A stretch of 6,572 nucleotides of DNA from positions 1-6,572 of the forward strand of contig CAADVE010000235.1 in NCBI GenBank assembly GCA_900752425.1, written 5' to 3'. Source of the stretch: an uncultured Collinsella sp. GTDB taxonomy: Bacteria; Actinomycetota; Coriobacteriia; Coriobacteriales; Coriobacteriaceae. Position 1 is the stretch's first letter, and the number at the start of each line of letters is the position of its first letter. Shown piece by piece: positions 1-5,133 of this stretch. The notes under the pieces were generated by a model. It saw nothing but the letters and a program-made list of their open reading frames with translations, was not told the origin of the DNA and ran no database searches. A program made the position numbers and the translations under genes.

Positions 1-680
1 AAGAAGTCGCCGGAGGCGCACATACCCTGGACAATCTCGGCCTTTGCGCGGGCGATGTTCTCGCGGCTGCCCAAAATGCCGATGTGAGAGGTACCAATCT
101 TGCTCACGATGGCAAGGTTGGGATTGGCGGACTTGGACAGGCGCTCAATCTCGTGGAAATGGTTCATGCCCATCTCGAGCACCAGGACCTCGGTATCGGT
201 CGGAGCGGAAAGCACCGTGAGCGGCATGCCGATCAGGTTATTGAAATTGCCCTTGGTGGCCCAGACACGATAGCGCTTGGCGAGCACGGCGGCGAGCACG
301 TCCTTGGTCGTCGTCTTGCCGATGGAACCGGTAATGCCAACGACCAGGCAGCCAAGCTCCAGGCGATACGTGTGCGCCAAACGCAGCAGAAACTCCTCGG
401 GATCATCGGTCAGCAGGATGGCGCACCCCTTGTCCTGCGCCATCGAGACCAGCTCGGCCTCGGGCTCACGCGTCATCACGACGGCGCCGGCACCCGACTG
501 GACGGCACGGGAAGCAAAGTCATTGCCGTCGACGTTCTCACCGGGAAAGGCGACGAAAATCGTCCCCTCCGCGACCTGGCGCGAGTCGATAACGCACCCG
601 CGGCATACCCGATCGGCTTCTCCCGTCACGGTTCGGGCCCCTGTTGCGGCCGCGAGGTTGTTGACGGCGATCTCTATCAT
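1..680 (-). CDS. murF: MurF, UDP-MurNAc-tripeptide--D-Ala-D-Ala ligase (partial, 3' end outside window)
   Basis: This is the N-terminal half of a Mur ligase that adds D-Ala-D-Ala to UDP-MurNAc-tripeptide using ATP in the cytoplasm, the last cytoplasmic peptide step of peptidoglycan precursor synthesis. Translating from the ATG at 680 gives 226 codons that stay open to the window edge. Residues 1-105 fit the MurF N-terminal substrate-binding domain (CVIDSRQV, GTIFVAFPGENVDGNDFA). The ATPase P-loop is GITGSIGKTTTK at 115-126, followed by the MurF-type KGNFNNLIGMPLTVL (143-157), the acidic LEMG (E169) and IGTSHIGILGS with H199. The KGNFNN segment and the type of N-terminal domain favour MurF over MurE. 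A GGGGAG ribosome binding site lies 5 nt before the ATG. It is separated from ftsI by 126 bp, so it may be read from its own promoter as well as by readthrough. About half of a typical 450-residue MurF is visible. Confidence 0.95.
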   Translation of the reverse strand, partial: MIEIAVNNLAAATGARTVTGEADRVCRGCVIDSRQVAEGTIFVAFPGENVDGNDFASRAVQSGAGAVVMTREPEAELVSMAQDKGCAILLTDDPEEFLLRLAHTYRLELGCLVVGITGSIGKTTTKDVLAAVLAKRYRVWATKGNFNNLIGMPLTVLSAPTDTEVLVLEMGMNHFHEIERLSKSANPNLAIVSKIGTSHIGILGSRENIARAKAEIVQGMCASGDF

Positions 681-806
681 TGCAGCTCCCCTGTAAACCT
701 AATAATGCTATCGGCGTATTGTATCCCAGCGCCGCACATGCGTGGTGCAGGGCATGTGAACACCCTCATATGGGACAACAAACCACGCCCCAAAGATTGT
801 AACCCC
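681..806 (-). promoter_or_regulatory. ftsI-murF spacer with inverted repeat and possible weak promoter
   Basis: This 126 bp spacer is long for a dcw operon. It holds a perfect 7 bp inverted repeat, CACATGC (735-741) and GCATGTG (752-758), around a 10 nt centre. On the minus strand a TACAAT -10-like hexamer follows it (on the + strand ATTGTA at 719-724), but I find no good -35 at 16-18 bp, so the promoter call is weak. There is no T-run after the repeat, so it is not an obvious terminator; an operator or RNA hairpin is possible. The end of the spacer carries the murF ribosome binding site GGGGAG. Confidence 0.35.
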
Positions 807-2672
807 CTACTTCGTGTGCGGGATACCCAGCACGTCGAGCGCGTTGGCCATAATGGACTGGAACGGCACCGCAGCGGCATCTGAGCCGCTCGGCGTTCCG
901 TCGAGCGTGATATAGCACAGCACCTTGGGCGATTGTGCCGGTGCAAAGCCCATAAAGGACGACATGTAGTTCTCCTTGAGGTAGCCGCCGTTCTCGTCGG
1001 CACGTTCGGCCGTACCGGTCTTACCCGCCACGTCATAGCCGTCAACCGCGCCGCCAACGCCCGTTCCCTCGGACACGACCGTCTGCATGCACGATGTCAC
1101 CTGGGATGCGGCGTCCTCCGAAATCGCGCGCTCGCCTTCACCCCAGTCCTTCTCGTCGCCTTTGCTGGACTTATAGAAGTGCGGTGTCATCATCACACCG
1201 CCGTTGGCGATGCCGCCCACGGCACGTGCGATCTCAATCGGCGAGACGGACAGTGCTTGTCCAAAGCTCATCGAGCCCAGCGTGGCGCCGTCATACTGGT
1301 CACGCTCCTTGACGATACCCAGGCTCTCGCCCGGAAAATCTACACCGGAGCTGTGACCGATGCCCCACTTGTCCACATAGGCGGCAAAGTCGTCGGCACC
1401 GATCTTGCGCCCCACTAGGACAAAGCCCACGTTGGACGAACGGCGCATCATCTCGCGCACATCCATGGTCATGGCATAGTCGCGCTTGTCGGCATCGGTG
1501 ACGGTGTCGTCGCCCACCTTGATGCTCGCCGGCACCTCAAACGACGTACTCGATCGCACGACGCCCAAGTCGAAGCCGGCGCCCGCCACGAGCGTCTTAA
1601 AGACCGAGCCGGGCTCGTAGGCGTCGGTGACCAGGCGCAGATTCATATCCTCGGTCTTGGCATTCTCCAGATCGGTCTGGTCGTAGGTCGGGTACGAGCA
1701 GGCTGCCAAAATCTCGCCTGTCGTAGGATCGGTGACCAGCGCCGAGCCGTTCTTGGCCTTAGTCTTCTCAACTGCCTCTGCCAGGGCATCCTCGGCCGCA
1801 CGCTGGATATTGACGTCGAGCGTCGTCACGATATCAACGCCGTCGACCGCAGCCACCTTTTTATAGGCACCGCCCGCGATATAGCTGCCGTCCCTCGCGC
1901 GCTCGCGTACGAGAGAACCGTTCGTGCCGGTCAGAAGCTTGTTGTATTGCTTTTCGAGACCCGTCAAGCCGTCGTTGTCTACATTCACTACACCCAGCAC
2001 CTGCGATGCCAGATTGCCGTATGGATATACGCGCTTCATGGCCTGCTCAAAAAGCACGCCGGGCAGGTTCTTCTTCTCCAGCGCCGCAACATCGTCTTCG
2101 TCCACCTGGCGCTTGATATACACCCAGGTTCCATCGGACTCAACGAGCTTGCGGCAGGTCTTTTTATCGATTCCAGTTGCCTTGACCAGCGCCGACACCG
2201 TCTTGTCAACATCCTCGACAAGCTGCGGGTTCACGGCGATGTTGCGACATTCGACCGACGACGCCAACACGTTGCCGTTGCGGTCGTAGATGGTGCCGCG
2301 TTTGGCATAGAGGGTCTGCGCAAGCAGGCGGCGCGCATCGGCACGCTCGCGCAGTTTATCGGCTTCGACAATTTGATAGTCGGCAAGGCGAAAGACGCCC
2401 AAGCCCAAGCCAAGCCCGATGAAGCCCATGACGGCTTTGCGGCGAGGCAGAGGCGCGCCTGTGAGCCATTCGGTCGACGAACTCTTGCGCGACCTGGTGT
2501 TATGCACTTGAGGGCCGCCCGAGCCGCGAAGTCGCGACGCCGGGTCGTTGCCACGGGACTGCCCGGCGTTGTAAGATTGCCGACCCGTTCCTTGATAACC
2601 AGAACGTCCCCGCGACGAGGGACGTCCAGAACCGCGGCCCCCATCGGAACCGCGGCGATAGTCATTTGTCAT
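807..2672 (-). CDS. ftsI: FtsI, class B penicillin-binding protein (septal transpeptidase)
   Basis: This is a 621-residue class B PBP that cross-links septal peptidoglycan outside the membrane, normally with the glycosyltransferase FtsW and under FtsQLB control. Residues 1-75 are a basic, Arg/Gly/Ser-rich, probably disordered cytoplasmic tail. One membrane helix follows at about 80-99, then the PBP dimerisation domain (KRGTIYDRNGNVLA 124-137; KRVYPYGNLASQVLG 213-227). The transpeptidase domain has all three catalytic motifs: S356-x-x-K359 in EPGSVFKT, S412-S-N414 in RRSSNVGF, and K551-T-G553 in AGKTGTAE. No PASTA domains follow, and the protein ends soon after the fold. It starts 17 nt after the ftsL-like stop. 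An in-frame TAG lies just upstream, so the ATG at 2672 is the first possible ATG. Its ribosome binding site is weak, which hints at translational coupling. Function is secure; the septal rather than elongation role is inferred from its place in the cluster. Confidence 0.96.
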   Translation of the reverse strand: MTNDYRRGSDGGRGSGRPSSRGRSGYQGTGRQSYNAGQSRGNDPASRLRGSGGPQVHNTRSRKSSSTEWLTGAPLPRRKAVMGFIGLGLGLGVFRLADYQIVEADKLRERADARRLLAQTLYAKRGTIYDRNGNVLASSVECRNIAVNPQLVEDVDKTVSALVKATGIDKKTCRKLVESDGTWVYIKRQVDEDDVAALEKKNLPGVLFEQAMKRVYPYGNLASQVLGVVNVDNDGLTGLEKQYNKLLTGTNGSLVRERARDGSYIAGGAYKKVAAVDGVDIVTTLDVNIQRAAEDALAEAVEKTKAKNGSALVTDPTTGEILAACSYPTYDQTDLENAKTEDMNLRLVTDAYEPGSVFKTLVAGAGFDLGVVRSSTSFEVPASIKVGDDTVTDADKRDYAMTMDVREMMRRSSNVGFVLVGRKIGADDFAAYVDKWGIGHSSGVDFPGESLGIVKERDQYDGATLGSMSFGQALSVSPIEIARAVGGIANGGVMMTPHFYKSSKGDEKDWGEGERAISEDAASQVTSCMQTVVSEGTGVGGAVDGYDVAGKTGTAERADENGGYLKENYMSSFMGFAPAQSPKVLCYITLDGTPSGSDAAAVPFQSIMANALDVLGIPHTK

Positions 2673-2689
2673 ACTCAGCTACCGTCTTG

Positions 2690-3160
2690 CTACTGAGCGG
2701 TCGCGGTCGCGTTGGCGCCCGCGGCTGCATCCTGCGAAAAGTCAAGTGTAACGCTCTCGCTGGGCTCCACCATGCCATAAGCGCCCGCAAGGTCGCGAAT
2801 GCGCGTGTCGGCACCATAGACCGAATGCATGACCTCCAGGTCGGAGCTCTCATCGGTCGCCTTTTCGAGCGTGCTGGTAAGCTCGGCGTTGCTGTTGAGC
2901 ACCTGGGCCGTAACGCCGGCGAGCGCCACGCGGGCGACGCCGATCGTCATGAAGATAGCCGCAATGATGCAAAACGTTTTAAGAACGCTCATGAAAACCG
3001 GGCTTACCGCCTGGTTTGCCTGACGGCCCGCGCCCGTGTAGACATCAAAGCGCGGCGTGCGCTGCTCACGGGGAGCAACGGGGGCCTGCGGCGTCTCACG
3101 ATAGGCGGGCATGGCGTTCATATCATAGGCGAGTGCTGCGCTTGAAGTGTTGTAGCCCAT
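2690..3160 (-). CDS. ftsL: FtsL-like septum formation initiator protein
   Basis: This is a 156-residue bitopic protein in the ftsL position between rsmH and ftsI. A polar, Pro/Ala-rich cytoplasmic head (1-56) is followed by one membrane helix at about 58-82 (SVLKTFCIIAAIFMTIGVARVAL). A short coiled-coil-like stretch at 84-112 carries Asn/Leu/Glu repeats. The pattern RIRDLAGAYGMVEPSESVTL (120-139) matches the C-terminal signature of FtsL/DivIC proteins, in which a basic helix leads to GM.xP. FtsL forms a complex with FtsB and FtsQ that activates FtsWI at the septum. The tail (140-156) is a low-complexity Ala/Asn/Thr/Gln stretch. Sequence identity to model FtsL proteins is expected to be low, so the call rests on topology, the GMVEP motif and gene order. 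GGAGG lies 9 nt before the ATG at 3160. A 90 bp spacer separates it from rsmH, in which I see no convincing promoter or terminator. Confidence 0.82.
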   Translation of the reverse strand: MGYNTSSAALAYDMNAMPAYRETPQAPVAPREQRTPRFDVYTGAGRQANQAVSPVFMSVLKTFCIIAAIFMTIGVARVALAGVTAQVLNSNAELTSTLEKATDESSDLEVMHSVYGADTRIRDLAGAYGMVEPSESVTLDFSQDAAAGANATATAQ

Positions 3161-3250
3161 GATATGCCGCCTCCCATCCCGAGTACGTTGGTAGTGTGTT
3201 TAAGCTTCGTTTATGGTGCGAGCGGGAGGTCCAATATCGCGCGGTCGCGT

Positions 3251-4216
3251 CTACAGACGCTGCGCCACGCGGATTTTGGCTGATCTCGCCCGAGGGTTGC
3301 GCTCAACCTCATCAGGCTGGGCAACCAGGGGTTTGCGGGTGATGACCTTGAGTATCGGCACGTTGCCGCACACGCACACCGGAATCTCCGGCGGACACGT
3401 GCACCCCTGGCTCATCTCCTTAAAGTGGTTCTTTACGATACGGTCCTCGAGCGAGTGATACGAGATGACGCAGATACGTCCGCCCGGGTTGAGCCACCTG
3501 GTGGCGGCATCAAGCCCTCGTTCGAGCACATCGAGCTCGTGATTGACCTCGATGCGAATGGCCTGGAAACTTTTCTTGGCCGGGTGTCCGCCATGCCGAC
3601 GAGCGGCAGCCGGGATACCCGCCTTGATGATCTCGACAAATTGGCCGGTGGTTTCGATCGGTTCTTGCTCGCGGCGGCGCACGATCTCGCGCGCAATCTG
3701 CGAGGCGAACTTCTCTTCGCCGTAGACGCGTAGAATCCGGGCGAGGTCGTGTTCGTTATAGGTGTTGATGACCTCAGCTGCATTTAAGGTGTTATTACCC
3801 GGATCCATCCGCATGTCCAATGGGGCATCTTCGTTATACGAAAAGCCCCTGCCAGGGATATCGAGTTGCGGCGACGAAACGCCCAAATCGAACAGGAAGC
3901 CATCGACCCCGGGCACCTCGGCCGAGCAAAGCAGCTCGTCCAAGTCGCCGAAGTTGCCCTTCAGGAGCTGGTGCGGAACGCCGGGAACCTCGCGGTCCAG
4001 ACGGGCGCCAGCGGCCTCGAGGGCCATGTCGTCCTGATCGACGCCGAGCAAAAGGCCCATCTCCCCCACCTGCGCGGCCATCTTTACCGAATGGCCGGCA
4101 CCGCCAAGGGTGCAATCGCAGACAACGGAGCCGCTCTTTAGCCGCAGCGACTCAAGCACTTCGCCGAGCATGACAGGTTCATGCCGATATTCTTGTGTCA
4201 AGATCCCACGCTCCAT
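3251..4216 (-). CDS. rsmH: RsmH, 16S rRNA (cytosine(1402)-N4)-methyltransferase
   Basis: This is a 321-residue SAM-dependent methyltransferase (formerly MraW) that N4-methylates C1402 in the decoding centre of 16S rRNA. The SAM-binding loop is CDCTLGGAGHS (33-43), with an acidic residue in GVDQDD (58-63) and the catalytic-side motif FDLGVSSPQLD (109-119). Other family signatures are APLDMRMD (131-138), HPAKKSFQAIRIEVNHEL (211-228) and ISYHSLEDRIVK (251-262). Four cysteines, C272, C274, C281 and C283, form a CxC-x6-CxC cluster near the C-terminus, seen in a number of family members and possibly metal-binding. It starts 20 nt after the mraZ stop. The start is uncertain: the ATG at 4216 has a poor ribosome binding site, while a TTG at 4201 has GGAG 9 nt upstream and would give LTQEYRHEPVML, closer to the usual family N-terminus. 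The longer form is listed. Confidence 0.97.
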   Translation of the reverse strand: MERGILTQEYRHEPVMLGEVLESLRLKSGSVVCDCTLGGAGHSVKMAAQVGEMGLLLGVDQDDMALEAAGARLDREVPGVPHQLLKGNFGDLDELLCSAEVPGVDGFLFDLGVSSPQLDIPGRGFSYNEDAPLDMRMDPGNNTLNAAEVINTYNEHDLARILRVYGEEKFASQIAREIVRRREQEPIETTGQFVEIIKAGIPAAARRHGGHPAKKSFQAIRIEVNHELDVLERGLDAATRWLNPGGRICVISYHSLEDRIVKNHFKEMSQGCTCPPEIPVCVCGNVPILKVITRKPLVAQPDEVERNPRARSAKIRVAQRL

Positions 4217-4236
4217 CCGTTACCCGTGCCTTGCCC

Positions 4237-4671
4237 TTACGAGAAGAAGAGGTCCAGCAGGGCCTCATCGTCATCGTCCTCATCGGCCGCGGCGCGATCC
4301 CAAACCTCAAGGTGGTCGTAGTTGCCCACAACCGTGACCTCGCGGTCGAGTTTCGCCTGCTTGCGGAGAGACTCGGAAAGACCGATACGACCGGCGCTGT
4401 CCACGTCCATCGACGTGGTGCGCTTGTTGATCGCCCTCATGAGCTTCTGGTCATTAATGTCACGCGGGTTAAAACCCTCGTGGCCCTCACGACCCGCGAA
4501 GAGTCCTTCGACCCACTTATCGAAGGCCTCGGCAGAGAACACGTACAGAGCATCGACATCCAGGGCTTTGAACACGCGAACGTGCTCTCCAAGCTCCTCG
4601 CGAAGGGGTGCAGGCAGGGACAGACGACCTTTTGCATCGAGATTGCGCTCGTATGCACCAGTCATTCCCAT
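4237..4671 (-). CDS. mraZ: MraZ, transcriptional regulator of the dcw cluster
   Basis: This is a 144-residue protein with two SpoVT/AbrB-like swapped-hairpin domains. The first holds DAKGRLSLPAPLR (12-24) and the second DSAGRIGLSESLR (91-103); both keep the DxxGR core that contacts DNA in MraZ rings. In E. coli, MraZ is a ring-forming repressor that binds TGGGN direct repeats upstream of its own gene and controls the dcw genes. Matching repeats occur just upstream here (4756-4814). The C-terminus (128-144) is unusual in being strongly acidic (DEDDDDE) and ending in a hydrophobic LLDLFF segment. The ATG at 4671 is chosen over the in-frame ATG at 4665 because GGAGG sits 6 nt before it. It is the first gene after the promoter at 4740-4768, and rsmH follows after 20 nt. 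Confidence 0.96.
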   Translation of the reverse strand: MGMTGAYERNLDAKGRLSLPAPLREELGEHVRVFKALDVDALYVFSAEAFDKWVEGLFAGREGHEGFNPRDINDQKLMRAINKRTTSMDVDSAGRIGLSESLRKQAKLDREVTVVGNYDHLEVWDRAAADEDDDDEALLDLFFS

Positions 4672-4677
4672 GTGCGC

Positions 4678-4684
4678 CCTCCCC
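4678..4684 (-). promoter_or_regulatory. Ribosome binding site of mraZ
   Basis: On the minus strand GGGGAGG ends 6 nt before the ATG at 4671. This near-consensus Shine-Dalgarno sequence decides the start in favour of the first of two close ATG codons (4671 and 4665). Confidence 0.8.
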
Positions 4685-4707
4685 TCGGTTACTCAGATGG
4701 CACGTAC

Positions 4708-4724
4708 GCGGGGAACCCCCCCGC
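4708..4724 (-). other. GC hairpin in the mraZ leader
   Basis: An inverted repeat GCGGGG/CCCCGC (arms 4708-4713 and 4719-4724) encloses 5 nt. It lies within the predicted mraZ 5' leader of about 60 nt. No T-run follows on the minus strand, so it is not a terminator; it could stabilise the leader or affect ribosome access. The sequence GGTTCCCC within it also occurs in the promoter spacer 37 bp upstream. Confidence 0.45.
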
Positions 4725-4739
4725 CTGTCGACGTCATTA

Positions 4740-4768
4740 ATAATATGGGGAACCGCCCCATTTTTCAA
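4740..4768 (-). promoter_or_regulatory. Predicted sigma70-type promoter of mraZ/dcw
   Basis: On the minus strand a -35 box TTGAAA (4763-4768) is followed after exactly 17 bp by a -10 box TATTAT (4740-4745). Each differs from consensus by one base. Transcription should start near 4733, giving a leader of about 60 nt to the mraZ ATG. The spacer contains the perfect inverted repeat ATGGGG-CGGTT-CCCCAT (4745-4761), whose first half is a TGGGG element like those upstream, so a regulator bound there would block RNA polymerase. It is the only good promoter match I see in the gap and is placed to drive mraZ, rsmH, ftsL and ftsI. Confidence 0.72.
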
Positions 4769-4814
4769 CACATTTCCCCACCCCTTCCCCCACCTCGCCC
4801 CACCGCTCCACCCA
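4756..4814 (-). promoter_or_regulatory. Cluster of TGGGN direct repeats, putative MraZ operator
   Basis: Read on the minus strand, TGGG elements start at 4814, 4802, 4792, 4780 and 4760, all in the same orientation, with start-to-start spacings of 12, 10, 12 and 20 bp. Four of the five are TGGGG. This approximates one element per helical turn, as expected for a ring protein that contacts successive grooves. E. coli MraZ is known to bind TGGGN direct repeats spaced by 5 nt. The proximal element lies inside the promoter spacer, so binding would repress. Assignment to MraZ is inferred from motif, spacing and position. The tract is also very G-rich, so chance occurrence or a G-quadruplex role is an alternative. 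Confidence 0.6.
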
Positions 4815-4850
4815 CCATATATTGCAAAACACCCCCAAGCATATGTTCGA

Positions 4851-4870
4851 AAACACAATATGTTGTGTTT
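4851..4870. promoter_or_regulatory. 20 bp palindrome, NrdR-box-like
   Basis: AAACACAATATGTTGTGTTT is a perfect 8 bp inverted repeat around TATG. Its core 16 bp (4853-4868) differs at one position from a sequence allowed by the NrdR-box pattern ACACWATATATWGTGT, the operator of the ribonucleotide reductase repressor. A poorer match (CCACCATATATTGCAA, 11 of 16) lies at 4812-4827, 41 bp away start to start, about four helical turns. No nrd gene is visible. The palindrome is about 80 bp upstream of the mraZ -35 box. Read on the minus strand it ends in TGTGTTTTC, so a weak AU-rich terminator is a less likely alternative. Confidence 0.4.
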
Positions 4871-4875
4871 ACAGC

Positions 4876-4909
4876 AACGGCGGGATGCCACCTGTGGCCC
4901 CCCGCCGTT
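4876..4909. repeat. Stable GC-rich two-part hairpin
   Basis: Arms AACGGCGGG (4876-4884) and CCCGCCGTT (4901-4909) pair perfectly over 9 bp. Inside them GCCA (4887-4890) and TGGC (4895-4898) form a second helix across a 2x2 internal loop, closed by a tetraloop. No T-run follows on either strand, so it is not a standard terminator. It could be a protein-binding site, a cruciform or part of a transcript from the gap. Confidence 0.5.
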
Positions 4910-4919
4910 CAACCTCAAC

Positions 4920-4938
4920 CTTCAAGTTGACCTTGAAG
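4920..4938. promoter_or_regulatory. Operator-like inverted repeat
   Basis: CTTCAAG (4920-4926) and CTTGAAG (4932-4938) form a perfect 7 bp inverted repeat around TTGAC. It overlaps an imperfect 12 bp direct repeat (TCAACCTTCAAG / TTGACCTTGAAG). The size and dyad symmetry resemble a dimer operator, such as those of MerR-family activators, but I cannot place a matching promoter around it. On the + strand TTTTT follows at 4942-4946, so a weak + strand terminator is also possible, though no + strand gene is evident. Confidence 0.3.
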
Positions 4939-5030
4939 CGATTTTTGCGTCCCTTTACATGCCGTTCACATCGCCCCCAAACTCCCCCACCCAAGGCACG
5001 TGCGGCCCACCACCGCGACGCCAAGTGGCG
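4939..5030. other. Gene-free part of the xerD-mraZ gap
   Basis: This stretch holds no plausible gene on either strand. It has a C-rich tract on the + strand (about 4973-4992) and a short palindrome CGCCA-AG-TGGCG (5019-5030). I see no convincing promoter, ribosome binding site or RNA family motif in it. Confidence 0.5.
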
Positions 5031-5100
5031 AAAAATGGGACGGGCCCCAGATTGCCCATGCGCGCGCAAAAGCACGCCACGGCAATCTGGAGCCCGTCCC
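5031..5100 (-). terminator. Rho-independent terminator of pyrG-xerD, with a very long stem
   Basis: On the minus strand the arm at 5100-5081 pairs with the arm at 5056-5037 over 20 positions with a single mismatch (5091 with 5046), around a 24 nt loop. An A and then TTTTT (5035-5031) follow directly, giving the terminator arrangement only in the minus direction. It lies 33 nt after the xerD stop codon and separates the pyrG-xerD transcript from the mraZ promoter region. The stem is about twice the usual length, so it could also be a dispersed intergenic repeat that has been used as a terminator, or the end of a processed small RNA. Confidence 0.85.
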
Positions 5101-5133
5101 CAAATACCTATAAATATGCAGGTCAGCGATGTG

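Noticed and set aside
84..884. 266-residue open frame on the + strand
   Set aside because: It is antisense to murF and the end of ftsI, both of which have strong family motifs; it is low in family-like features and is a GC-rich shadow frame.
1947..2696. 249-residue + strand open frame opposite ftsI
   Set aside because: It is fully antisense to a secure PBP gene and shows no recognisable domain.
3161..3250. Internal promoter between rsmH and ftsL
   Set aside because: I looked for -35 and -10 pairs at 16-18 bp on the minus strand and found none; only the ftsL ribosome binding site is clear.
4745..4765. Rho-independent terminator on the + strand (ATGGGG-AACCG-CCCCAT followed by T)
   Set aside because: The shape fits a small terminator, but no + strand gene would use it, and the same bases are better explained as the mraZ promoter spacer and -35 box.
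4769..5030. Known structured RNA (SRP RNA, tmRNA, 6S, RNase P or a riboswitch)
   Set aside because: The hairpins do not carry the conserved core sequences of these families as far as I can read, so no RNA gene is called.
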